A DNA stretch of 6,695 nucleotides, taken from Rhodospirillales bacterium. Lineage in GTDB: Bacteria; Pseudomonadota; Alphaproteobacteria; Rhodospirillales; Casp-alpha2. Positions within the stretch are counted from its first letter, which is position 1; the number at the start of each line of letters is the position of its first letter. The notes beneath the pieces are model-generated. The model searched no databases and was not told the origin of the DNA. It saw only the letters and a program-made list of their open reading frames with translations. Of the stretch, positions 1 to 6,308 are shown piece by piece. Location: positions 1-6,695 of the forward strand of contig JANRAT010000121.1 in the NCBI GenBank assembly GCA_030727885.1, read 5' to 3'. The position numbers and the translations under genes are program-made.

Positions 1-714
1 CGACAGACGGGTGCGCGCGGCACTTGGATCAAGCTTGGCGCGTGCGTTGGCATTGGCGATCTTGAAGGCTTTAGGATTGGCAACCGTTGTGCCGACGCTG
101 CCATATGCAGCAATCGCCTTGAGGTTCTTTGAGCCCATAACGGCGCCGACGCCAGAGCGACCTGCAGCCCGGTCGCGATCATTCATGACACAGGCAAAGC
201 GGCATAAATTCTCACCAGCGATACCGATCGAAGCGATTTTGAGGTTTGGATTCTGGTGCTTGGCGATGATTTTGTCTTCGGTATCCCATACGGTTTCACC
301 CCAGATGAAATCGTCAGCCGGCAGGATGCGGACATCATCATTTTCGATGACCATATACACCGGTTTCGGAGATCGGCCTTCAAGGATGATCATGTCCCAG
401 CCGGCAAGCTTCAGATAGGCGCCGAACTGTCCGCCGGAATTTGAGCACGCAATGGCACCGGTCAGCGCACCCTTGGTGATGACCGAGAAGCGCCCGCCCG
501 TAGAGACAACGGTTGCCGTCAATGGACCGGTTGCGAATATCAGCTTGTTTTCAGGTGAAAGGGCATCGACCGATGGATCGATTTCCTCAAACAGGTATTT
601 GGTGCCAAGGCCCCGTTGACCAATATAGGTTTCAGCCCATTCCATAGTCAGGGGCTCCGGCGTGGCTGTCCCGGCGGTGAGATTGACCCTCAGTATTTTT
701 CCCTGCCAACCCAT
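1..714 (-). CDS. aor: Aldehyde:ferredoxin oxidoreductase, N-terminal part (runs off left edge)
   Basis: This is the first 238 codons of a tungsten- or molybdenum-bispterin enzyme that oxidises aldehydes to carboxylic acids and passes low-potential electrons to ferredoxin or a partner subunit, normally in the cytoplasm. The visible part matches the AFOR N-terminal domain, roughly residues 4-205. It starts MGWQGKILRVNLT and shows the family's ATGPLT stretch (61-66), the pterin-site segment CSNSGGQFGAYLKLAGWD (90-107) and the hallmark DRAAGRSGVGAVMGSKNLKA (181-200). The 4Fe4S cysteines and the rest of the active site lie in the C-terminal domain, outside the window, so intactness cannot be judged; family members are about 600 residues. 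The ATG at 712-714 is favoured by an AGGAG eight bases upstream. By eye it resembles the proteobacterial, Aromatoleum-type AOR more than BamB-type benzoyl-CoA reductase subunits. The metal and the substrate are inferred from the family only. Confidence 0.9.
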   Translation of the reverse strand, partial: MGWQGKILRVNLTAGTATPEPLTMEWAETYIGQRGLGTKYLFEEIDPSVDALSPENKLIFATGPLTATVVSTGGRFSVITKGALTGAIACSNSGGQFGAYLKLAGWDMIILEGRSPKPVYMVIENDDVRILPADDFIWGETVWDTEDKIIAKHQNPNLKIASIGIAGENLCRFACVMNDRDRAAGRSGVGAVMGSKNLKAIAAYGSVGTTVANPKAFKIANANARAKLDPSAARTRLS

Positions 715-722
715 AAGACAAA

Positions 723-727
723 CTCCT
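723..727 (-). promoter_or_regulatory. Ribosome binding site of the AOR gene
   Basis: On the minus strand this reads AGGAG, followed by eight bases (TTTGTCTT) and then the ATG of the AOR gene. It is the best Shine-Dalgarno match in the gap and fixes the start codon. No convincing -35/-10 pair was found between here and the terminator at 801-829. Confidence 0.7.
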
Positions 728-800
728 GAAAATTATCGGTATGAACGTTGTCGATGGCCTACAGCCGCCGTTGCTGCAAAGCTACGATATCTGCCCCTTG

Positions 801-829
801 AAGAAAAGACGGTGCTGGTCTGGACCGTC
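801..829 (-). terminator. Probable rho-independent terminator after the 663-residue secreted protein gene
   Basis: Read on the minus strand, the stem GACGGT (829-824) pairs perfectly with ACCGTC (813-808) across a ten-base loop and is followed at once by TTTTCTT. It begins three bases after the TAA stop of the upstream gene. The stem is short (6 bp, GC-rich) and the T-run is interrupted by one C, so strength is uncertain. It would separate transcription of the secreted-protein gene from AOR, leaving AOR to its own promoter in the remaining ~85 bases. Confidence 0.55.
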
Positions 830-832
830 AGA

Positions 833-2824
833 TTACTGTTGTTTGGGGGGCTGGTTTGCTTCAACCGTGGTGCTGGCGAGGCGGCGACGCTGCATCAGCA
901 TCAGATCCATTGTCGAGATGTGTTTGAAGATCGGGCGTGATCCGCTGCGGTACAAACGCACCATGCCATGGTCCAGGTCGGCAAATGAGCGTCTGAGATC
1001 GTCGTAATTTCTGACTTCAAGATTGATGATTTCACGACGGTCGGGGCTGAAAGCCTGCCAGCGGAAGGTGGTGTTGGGCATACGCGGCGCTTCGAGCATA
1101 TGCATCCAGCCGATTTCGCGTTCCTGGGGCGGGCCAAAGCGATGCTGCATGTATTTTACGATCTGCGCAAAGTCGGCGGCATTGAAAACGGCATATATCC
1201 GGCTTGAGGTGCCATTTTCATACCGTACGACTCCTTCGCCCGGCATCACATAAGCGGTATCGGTCGAAAAGCTTTTGCTGATTTCAGCAGGCCATTCGAG
1301 GCTTTTCAGACAAAAAATGCTGCCATGCAGAGATCGCTCAATGCAGGAATCGTGTTTAAATTCTGCGGCGTTATAGGCGGTGCCGATAGTGATCTTGTTG
1401 CCAAGATAAAGATCGATATCCGTCAAAGGCCCTTCGCCGATGCGCGTCAGTTCAAGCCCCTGGGGCTTGGCATCAGGAGAGATATAGCCAAGGTCCAGTT
1501 TCTCTTCGGGGACGATGGTGTCGGCGATTTTGTTTGCGAGGGGCTCACCGCCATCAGATGTCGCAACGTCCTGGGGGTCGGTTCCCAATATCTGCTCAAG
1601 CACATTGCCAATAAAGCCCTGGTCGTCATCGGTTTTTTTGTTGATCGACCTTGGATCGTAACCAAGGGAGCCATAATTGCGAATTTCCGGATGATCTGTC
1701 AGACGCTCACGAATGACGGGCTGTTTTCGGACAGCGGCAATTTCAGTTGGTGGGCTTGGTGTCGCAACGACGGTATGCGCCATCAGTGGTGTTCCTGTTG
1801 AACCGAAAAGGCTGTCGTTCGGATCAAAAAGATTGCCCTTTGGTCGTGGCACCCAGGGGCCAACTTCGGCAACAGGGGCATTAGCGGCAAGTTCAGCCGT
1901 TGCCATTGTTGAGGTGCCGGACAGGTCGATATCGTCGGGACTGATGTGCGGGACATCTGCGGCACTGGCGACGACAGCAGTCTCAGGGGTTTCTGAATTC
2001 ACAGTCTTTTCAGCAGAGGCAAGCGGCTGAGCAGGCGTAATCAGTGATGCCAGATCGCGGATCAGCCATTCTAGAGGATTGAGCAGCTTTGCACTTGGCT
2101 TTACGGCAGATGGAAGTAATGGGGCTTCTGCGGGTACGGCAGTTGTTACCGGCTCCGCGTTTACGGCTTCAGGGGGCTGCACAGAGGCTGTAATGGGAAG
2201 CACTTCAGCCTGTATCGGCTCGGGCTTTTCTTCAACCGCGGCGACGGTCACCGGCTGGTTATCAATTTCAAGAGTCGGCTGTAAAAGCCGTGACAGGTCG
2301 CTTAGCAGCCAGGTAATCGGGTTGCGAAACTTTTTCGGGGCTTCGGCGATGGCTGGATCTGTGGCGGCCATGGCAGGTTTGGTCTTGTTATCGGAAACCG
2401 GAGCCGTCGGCGTAATTTCAGGTGAGGCAGGGGACTGATCAGCAACGACGTCGACTTTTTTCAAAGCGGCGGCATTCGATTTTGCCTGCGTAAAGAGATT
2501 GGCCAGATCATCGAAAATGCTCAGTATTGAAGTCTTTTCGGGTTGGGCATCGGCAGACTTTACTGATTCCGCAGCGGAGGCTGCAACAATCGGCTTTTTG
2601 GGGGCATCTTCGGGCTTTGCAGCTGCCGGATGTTGCGTATTCTCTACGACCGGTTTCTGGATAACTGCGGAGACTGATGATTCCAGCAGTTTACCGATAT
2701 CGCTGAGCAACCAGACGATCGGATTGCGGTCATGCTGTTGCGGTTCTTGAGCATCGGCCAAGCTTGTCCGCACGTCTGACAGGACGAGCATCAAGGCCAG
2801 AATCAAAGCGGCATTTATCCGCAT
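833..2824 (-). CDS. Exported protein of unknown function with three NPxxWLLSD-type repeats and a C-terminal domain
   Basis: I do not recognise this 663-residue protein. It opens with a signal peptide (hydrophobic core about residues 5-16, likely cleavage after SLADA near 25), so the mature protein should act in the periplasm or outside. Residues 26-400 are mostly Ala/Pro/Glu/Thr/Val-rich linker, probably disordered. Three copies of a helix-like motif interrupt it: NPIVWLLSDIGKLLE (34-48), NPITWLLSDLSRLLQ (168-182) and NPLEWLIRDLASLIT (249-263). A looser fourth copy, SILSIFDDLANLFT, is at 99-112. Residues about 440-645 look folded, with aromatic residues and the only two cysteines (C494, C505; likely a disulfide). 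The tail (646-663) is polar. The gene lies 252 bases downstream of maeB on the same strand, probably with its own promoter, and ends in a likely terminator. The Shine-Dalgarno is poor (GGGGAA about ten bases before ATG), but the signal peptide supports this start. A scaffold or envelope-attachment role is a guess only. Confidence 0.85.
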   Translation of the reverse strand: MRINAALILALMLVLSDVRTSLADAQEPQQHDRNPIVWLLSDIGKLLESSVSAVIQKPVVENTQHPAAAKPEDAPKKPIVAASAAESVKSADAQPEKTSILSIFDDLANLFTQAKSNAAALKKVDVVADQSPASPEITPTAPVSDNKTKPAMAATDPAIAEAPKKFRNPITWLLSDLSRLLQPTLEIDNQPVTVAAVEEKPEPIQAEVLPITASVQPPEAVNAEPVTTAVPAEAPLLPSAVKPSAKLLNPLEWLIRDLASLITPAQPLASAEKTVNSETPETAVVASAADVPHISPDDIDLSGTSTMATAELAANAPVAEVGPWVPRPKGNLFDPNDSLFGSTGTPLMAHTVVATPSPPTEIAAVRKQPVIRERLTDHPEIRNYGSLGYDPRSINKKTDDDQGFIGNVLEQILGTDPQDVATSDGGEPLANKIADTIVPEEKLDLGYISPDAKPQGLELTRIGEGPLTDIDLYLGNKITIGTAYNAAEFKHDSCIERSLHGSIFCLKSLEWPAEISKSFSTDTAYVMPGEGVVRYENGTSSRIYAVFNAADFAQIVKYMQHRFGPPQEREIGWMHMLEAPRMPNTTFRWQAFSPDRREIINLEVRNYDDLRRSFADLDHGMVRLYRSGSRPIFKHISTMDLMLMQRRRLASTTVEANQPPKQQ
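2036..2080 (-). repeat. Coding repeat, copy 3 of the NPxxWL motif
   Basis: Encodes NPLEWLIRDLASLIT, residues 249-263 of the exported protein. It aligns without gaps to the copies at 2279-2323 and 2681-2725. It keeps N, P, W, L and D and the hydrophobic spacing, but is the most diverged of the three clear copies. Confidence 0.7.
2279..2323 (-). repeat. Coding repeat, copy 2 of the NPxxWL motif
   Basis: Encodes NPITWLLSDLSRLLQ, residues 168-182 of the exported protein. It is closest to copy 1 (NPI-x-WLLSD shared). Several shared residues use different synonymous codons (for example AAC/AAT, ATT/ATC, CTG/TTG, CTA/CTC, GAC/GAT), which suggests conservation at the protein level rather than a fresh DNA duplication. 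Confidence 0.75.
2681..2725 (-). repeat. Coding repeat, copy 1 of the NPxxWL motif
   Basis: Encodes NPIVWLLSDIGKLLE, residues 34-48, starting about nine residues after the predicted signal-peptide cleavage site. The mature protein therefore presents this motif almost at its N terminus. The heptad-like placing of I, W/L, L, I and LL suggests an amphipathic helix. Confidence 0.75.
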
Positions 2825-2902
2825 ATAGTAGGTATTCCCCGAACCCCGTTAACACAGGCTATTTGGCCGATATGGTGGCCTTTGCCTTTGCCGTCTGCTT
2901 GC

Positions 2903-2917
2903 CGAAAATACTTTTCG
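2903..2917. repeat. Perfect inverted repeat CGAAAA-TAC-TTTTCG
   Basis: Six-base arms with a three-base centre, about 80 bases before the start codon of the exported-protein gene. It could be an operator half-site pair or a small hairpin in the leader. No following T-run exists on either strand, so it is not a terminator. Confidence 0.4.
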
Positions 2918-3027
2918 CATGCTGTGGACAAGCCGACAACAAACAAGTAGGGCACAATCTGATATTGCTGCTTCATTGCCCAGCCATGCCCAGTCGCTGT
3001 TTGACCCCGAAATCTACGAATCGGCTC

Positions 3028-3039
3028 TATAGTACTATA
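3028..3039. promoter_or_regulatory. 12-base palindrome TATAGTACTATA, possible operator or promoter element
   Basis: A perfect dyad with no spacer, containing a -10-like TATAGT on both strands. It sits in the most AT-rich part of the gap, about 200 bases before the exported-protein start. A promoter here would give that gene a long leader. No matching -35 at 16-18 bases was found on either strand (TTGACC at 3001-3006 is 21 bases away), so the role is uncertain. Confidence 0.35.
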
Positions 3040-3076
3040 TTTTGGCTAGTGTACGATAAATAAACACATTTTATTG

Positions 3077-5362
3077 TCAGTAGCGGCTGGGACCCTTGGT
3101 TTGTGAATCAAGCACGGCAACGGCACTCATATTGTAAATACCGCGCGATGTTACGGCGGGGGTCAGGATATGCGCCGGTTGGGCGATGCCAACCAGAACC
3201 GGCCCGACAGACAGACCATCGCCAAGTACTTTCAACAGGTTAAAGGAAGTGTTGGCAGCGTCGATGCTGGGAAATACCAGCATGTTGGCAGATCCGCTCA
3301 GGCGCGCATGCGGGAAAATACGCTCTCTCAGCTGCTCATCAAGCGCAGTATCAGCCTTCATTTCACCTTCAACCTCGAAATCGAGGTCTTTGGCCAACAG
3401 CATGGCCATGGCTTTGCGCATTTTAACTGCCGAAGCGCAGGGCGAACTTCCGAAATTTGAATGTGACAGCAAAGCGACCTTCGGGGTTACGCCAAAACGT
3501 TTTACGGTTTCGGCGCACAATTCGGTCATTTCAACGATTTCTTCAGCCGTAGGATCGGGTGTTACGTGCGTGTCACACAGGAAGTAAGTGCCCTTGGTGA
3601 GGATCAGAGCGCTAAGTGCGCTGACGTCCTGCACGCCCTTTGCCTTGCCGATAATGTCGAGCACGTATTTCAGATGCCATTCGTATTGCCCATAAGTGCC
3701 GCATATCAGGGCGTCAGCTTCGCCGCGCTTCAGCGCCATAGCGGCAATCGCCGTGGTGTTGGTGCGGATGATGGTCTTGGCTTCGTCGATGGTCACGCCT
3801 TTGCGTTCAACTAATTCGTGATATTGGGTCCAGTATTCATCGTAGCGCGGATCATCGAGCGGATTGGTGATCTGGAAATGGATATCCGGTTGGATGCGCA
3901 GGCCCAGCCGCTCGATGCGTTTAACGATAACGTCAGGCCGACCGACAAGATGCGGTTTTGCCAGACGGTCATCGACCAATGCCTGTACGGCCCGCAGCAC
4001 ACGTTCGTCCTCTCCTTCGGCAAAAATAATCCGTTTCGGATCCTGCCGGGCACGATCAAGGATCGGTTTCATCAGAATGCCGGAGCGGAACACAAAGCCG
4101 GCAAGTTTTTCCTGATAAGCATCGAAATCCAGGATCGGACGGGTTGCGACACCTGTTTCCATGGCGGCACGGGCGACGGCCGGGGCAATTTCAGAAATCA
4201 GACGCGGATCGAACGGTTTCGGGATCAGATATTCCGGGCCGAACACCAGGCGCTCGCCGGCATATACATCGGCAACCCGTTCCGAGCTTTCGGCCATGGC
4301 CAGGTCGGCGATGGCCTTGACGGCAGCCTTTTTCATTTCCTCGTTGATATCTGTGGCGCCGCAATCAAGCGCACCTCTGAAAATGAACGGGAAACAAAGG
4401 ACGTTGTTGACCTGGTTCGGATAATCCGAGCGACCGGTGGCCATGATGACGTCCGGGTTGGCGGCTTTGGCCAATTCCGGATCGATTTCCGGATTAGGAT
4501 TGGCGAGGGCAAGGATGAATGGCTTGGCGTCCATTTTCTTGACCATATCCGGTTTCAGAATACCCGCCGCGGAAAGCCCCAAAAAGACATCGGCCCCCTG
4601 GATCGCTTCATCGAGGGTGCGCAGATTGGATTTCTGCGCATAACGGCCCTTGCGATCATTCATTTCCTCTTCACGGCCCTGATAGACAAGTCCGACATGA
4701 TCGACCAGCCAGATGTTCTCGATCCTGACGCCCATCGTCACCAGTAAATCAAGACAGGCAATGCCGGCTGCGCCACCGCCGGTCGACACCAGTTTAACGT
4801 CTTCGAATTTTTTGTTTTGCAGTCTGAGGCCATTAAGAATGGCCGCAGCACAGACAATCGCCGTACCATGCTGATCATCGTGAAATACCGGGATGTTCAT
4901 CCGTTTGCGAAGTTCTTCTTCGACGATGAAGCATTCGGGTGAGCGGATATCTTCAAGATTGATGGCGCCGAAGGTCGGCTCAAGCGGTGCGATGACTTCA
5001 ATGAGTTTGTATGGATCGAGTTCGTTCACTTCGATATCAAAGCAATCGATGTTGGCGAACTTTTTGAACAGAACCGCCTTGCCCTCCATCACCGGTTTTG
5101 AGGCCGCTGCGCCGATCGGCCCAAGACCCAGCACGGCGGTACCGTTGGTGATTACGGCAACCAGATTGGCCCGATTGGTCAGGGCATAGGATTCCATCGG
5201 ATCATCGACGATGGCATTGCATGCGGCCGCGACGCCGGGGGAATACGCCAGAGCCAGATCACGCTGTGTCGCCAGTGGCTTGGTCGGCTGGATTTGAAAT
5301 TTTCCGGCCGGTGCCTGACGGTGATATTCCAAAGCGCGTTCGTCGAGCGACTTGTCAGTCAT
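3077..5362 (-). CDS. maeB: NADP-type malic enzyme with C-terminal phosphotransacetylase-like domain (MaeB)
   Basis: This 761-residue cytoplasmic enzyme oxidatively decarboxylates malate to pyruvate and CO2, usually making NADPH, and links the TCA cycle to pyruvate and acetyl-CoA. Residues 1-427 are the malic enzyme part: AYSPGV (39-44, general-acid Tyr40), [15 protein letters not shown] (88-102, catalytic Lys95), metal ligands in NLEDI (135-139) and FHDDQHGT (160-167), nucleotide-binding TGGGAAG (194-200) and LANPNPE (286-292). Residues about 428-761 are phosphotransacetylase-like ([12 protein letters not shown] at 447-458, [15 protein letters not shown] at 690-704). In studied MaeB proteins this domain lacks transferase activity and senses acetyl-CoA allosterically. 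The length is normal for the hybrid family and nothing is truncated. Two small departures are Ala48 where PGVAAPC usually has Pro, and GGG for GAG in the nucleotide loop. The ATG is supported by GGGAGAG eight bases upstream. NAD versus NADP use cannot be settled from sequence here. The gene is divergent from ugpQ. Confidence 0.96.
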   Translation of the reverse strand: MTDKSLDERALEYHRQAPAGKFQIQPTKPLATQRDLALAYSPGVAAACNAIVDDPMESYALTNRANLVAVITNGTAVLGLGPIGAAASKPVMEGKAVLFKKFANIDCFDIEVNELDPYKLIEVIAPLEPTFGAINLEDIRSPECFIVEEELRKRMNIPVFHDDQHGTAIVCAAAILNGLRLQNKKFEDVKLVSTGGGAAGIACLDLLVTMGVRIENIWLVDHVGLVYQGREEEMNDRKGRYAQKSNLRTLDEAIQGADVFLGLSAAGILKPDMVKKMDAKPFILALANPNPEIDPELAKAANPDVIMATGRSDYPNQVNNVLCFPFIFRGALDCGATDINEEMKKAAVKAIADLAMAESSERVADVYAGERLVFGPEYLIPKPFDPRLISEIAPAVARAAMETGVATRPILDFDAYQEKLAGFVFRSGILMKPILDRARQDPKRIIFAEGEDERVLRAVQALVDDRLAKPHLVGRPDVIVKRIERLGLRIQPDIHFQITNPLDDPRYDEYWTQYHELVERKGVTIDEAKTIIRTNTTAIAAMALKRGEADALICGTYGQYEWHLKYVLDIIGKAKGVQDVSALSALILTKGTYFLCDTHVTPDPTAEEIVEMTELCAETVKRFGVTPKVALLSHSNFGSSPCASAVKMRKAMAMLLAKDLDFEVEGEMKADTALDEQLRERIFPHARLSGSANMLVFPSIDAANTSFNLLKVLGDGLSVGPVLVGIAQPAHILTPAVTSRGIYNMSAVAVLDSQTKGPSRY

Positions 5363-5370
5363 TAGAAAGA

Positions 5371-5377
5371 CTCTCCC
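5371..5377 (-). promoter_or_regulatory. Ribosome binding site of maeB
   Basis: Reads GGGAGAG on the minus strand, eight bases before the maeB ATG at 5360-5362, which supports that start codon. Confidence 0.75.
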
Positions 5378-5421
5378 GATTGTTTAATTGCCCAGTTCAG
5401 CATACGTTGATCCCTCGCGCC

Positions 5422-5434
5422 GGTTGGGGCAACC
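5422..5434. repeat. Short inverted repeat GGTTG-GGG-CAACC
   Basis: Five-base perfect arms around three bases, in the middle of the divergent region. It could fold as a small hairpin in either leader or mark a protein site. There is no T-run, so it is not a terminator. Confidence 0.35.
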
Positions 5435-5442
5435 TGATTTCG

Positions 5443-5456
5443 CTGATTTTCATCAA
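5443..5456. promoter_or_regulatory. FNR/CRP-family-like binding site CTGAT-N4-ATCAA
   Basis: Matches the FNR/ANR consensus TTGAT-N4-ATCAA at nine of ten positions. The centre is about 29 bases before the ugpQ start and 87 bases before the maeB start. At this place it could repress ugpQ or act upstream at maeB, but transcription starts are unknown. This is a motif match only. Confidence 0.4.
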
Positions 5457-5478
5457 GTAACACCCGCAAAAACAACAG

Positions 5479-6216
5479 ATGATGATTGAAAATTCTCATT
5501 TACCGTTCGTAATCGGACATCGTGGCGCTGCCGGTCTTGCGCCTGAGAACACCCTGGTCAGTCTGCGCCGCGCCAAGCTTGAAGGGGCTCAGTGGGTAGA
5601 GTTCGATGTGATGCTGAGTGCGGATGCTGTGCCCGTTCTATTTCATGACGACAAAGTTAATCGGACCACAAACGGCAAGGGTGCAGTCAACAAGCTCGAC
5701 TATGCAACGCTCAGCCAGCTCGATGCCGGGTCTTGGTTCGATGCTACGTTCAAAGGCGCACGTATTCCCAGTTTTACAGAGGCTATTCAGACTTTGGCCG
5801 AGGAAGGCCTTGGGGCGAATGTAGAAATTAAACCATTCCCGGGGACGACACGAGAAACAGCAGAAGCCACTTGCCGGGCGATCCATGAAAATTGGCCTGA
5901 TTCTGTGCCGGTGCCGGTGATTTCAAGTTTTGATGCCGATGCCATGGTGGTGGCACGCGACAGGCTCAAGCAATTGCCGCGCGCCATGCTGTTCGGCAGA
6001 CTGCCCCGCAACTGGCAGAGCATTGTCACTGAACTGGATTGTTGTGCGGTTCATGCATCGAATCGCTTTGCCACGAAATCAATGGTAGAAGCCGTAACAG
6101 GTGCTGGATATCCATTGCGGATTTATACCGTGAACGACCCGAAACGGGCGCGGGCCCTCCGGGAGATGGGCGTTTCCTCGGTATTTACCGATCGACCCGA
6201 CCTGATCAGGGATTAA
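5479..6216 (+). CDS. ugpQ: Cytoplasmic glycerophosphodiester phosphodiesterase (UgpQ-type)
   Basis: This 245-residue enzyme hydrolyses glycerophosphodiesters such as glycerophosphocholine or glycerophosphoethanolamine to sn-glycerol 3-phosphate and an alcohol, recovering phospholipid head-group material. It is a single GDPD TIM-barrel domain of usual length: IGHRGAAGLAPENT (12-25, catalytic His14 with Arg15 and Glu23), VEFDV (40-44, metal ligands Glu41 and Asp43), LFHDD (54-58, second catalytic His56), VEIK (115-118, Glu116) and the C-terminal IYTVND (215-220) and VFTDRPD (235-241). There is no signal peptide, which points to the cytoplasmic UgpQ branch rather than periplasmic GlpQ. An in-frame stop at 5458-5460 limits the start to ATG 5479 or the adjacent ATG 5482; neither has a clear Shine-Dalgarno. 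No ugp transporter genes are visible nearby. It is divergent from maeB and 92 bases upstream of the SpmA-like gene. Confidence 0.93.
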   Translation: MMIENSHLPFVIGHRGAAGLAPENTLVSLRRAKLEGAQWVEFDVMLSADAVPVLFHDDKVNRTTNGKGAVNKLDYATLSQLDAGSWFDATFKGARIPSFTEAIQTLAEEGLGANVEIKPFPGTTRETAEATCRAIHENWPDSVPVPVISSFDADAMVVARDRLKQLPRAMLFGRLPRNWQSIVTELDCCAVHASNRFATKSMVEAVTGAGYPLRIYTVNDPKRARALREMGVSSVFTDRPDLIRD

Positions 6217-6249
6217 CGAGTTTCTTCCATTGCCTAGCCCCCGACTTTA

Positions 6250-6264
6250 CGCAACCATCTTGCG
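6250..6264 (+). repeat. Small hairpin CGCAA-CCATC-TTGCG after ugpQ
   Basis: A perfect five-pair stem with a five-base loop, 34 bases after the ugpQ stop. It is flanked by CCCCC upstream and GGG downstream, which could lengthen the fold around a bulge. No T-run follows, so it is a doubtful terminator and ugpQ may be read through into the next gene. Confidence 0.3.
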
Positions 6265-6308
6265 GGGAGCGATATTAAGCATCTGGGGTCGGAAAACGGA
6301 ATAAACTT

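Larger units (their letters stand above)
2825..3076. other. Intergenic region between maeB and the exported-protein gene
   Basis: These 252 bases hold no credible gene; the open frame crossing them on the plus strand has no ribosome binding site and no recognisable product. The maeB-proximal end (about 3027-3075) is AT-rich and includes a 12-base palindrome and TATAGT-type hexamers that could be the -10 of a minus-strand promoter for the exported protein. No good -35 was found. A second inverted repeat lies at 2903-2917. After the maeB stop there is only an all-A/T six-pair hairpin without a T-run, so a maeB terminator is not clear and some read-through is possible. Confidence 0.5.
5363..5478. 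promoter_or_regulatory. Divergent promoter region between maeB and ugpQ
   Basis: These 116 bases must carry the start signals for both genes. The minus strand has a good maeB ribosome binding site (5371-5377). The plus side has no clear Shine-Dalgarno before ugpQ. The region contains an FNR-like dyad at 5443-5456 and a hairpin at 5422-5434. Candidate hexamers (TTGTTT/TACGTT on plus at 17-base spacing; TATGCT on minus) are too weak to call promoters individually. Confidence 0.6.

Noticed and set aside
732..737. GATAAT on the minus strand as the -10 box of the AOR promoter
   Set aside because: It is only a few bases upstream of the Shine-Dalgarno, so the transcript would start inside or after the ribosome binding site. 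No -35 element lies at the right distance.
1325..1801. A 158-codon plus-strand frame inside the exported-protein gene
   Set aside because: It is antisense to a gene supported by a signal peptide and protein-level repeats, has no ribosome binding site, and shows no recognisable family.
2848..2862. TTAA-N7-TATT resembling a CtrA site upstream of the exported-protein gene
   Set aside because: The second half differs from TTAA at three of four positions, so the match is not meaningful.
2923..2931. TTGTCCACA on the minus strand, one base from the DnaA box TTATCCACA
   Set aside because: It is a single site with no cluster, AT-rich unwinding region or replication genes nearby; one near-match is expected by chance.
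2764..3063. A 99-codon plus-strand frame crossing the gap between the exported-protein gene and maeB
   Set aside because: It starts inside the signal-peptide coding region on the other strand, has no Shine-Dalgarno, and its translation shows no domain-like character.
3059..3075. AATAAA-CACAT-TTTATT hairpin just after the maeB stop as a terminator
   Set aside because: The six-pair stem is entirely A/T and no proper T-run follows on the minus strand, so it would be a very weak terminator.
3818..4747. A 309-codon open frame on the plus strand, antisense to maeB
   Set aside because: It lies entirely within the well-supported maeB gene, has no recognisable domain, and looks like a by-product of codon bias on the opposite strand.
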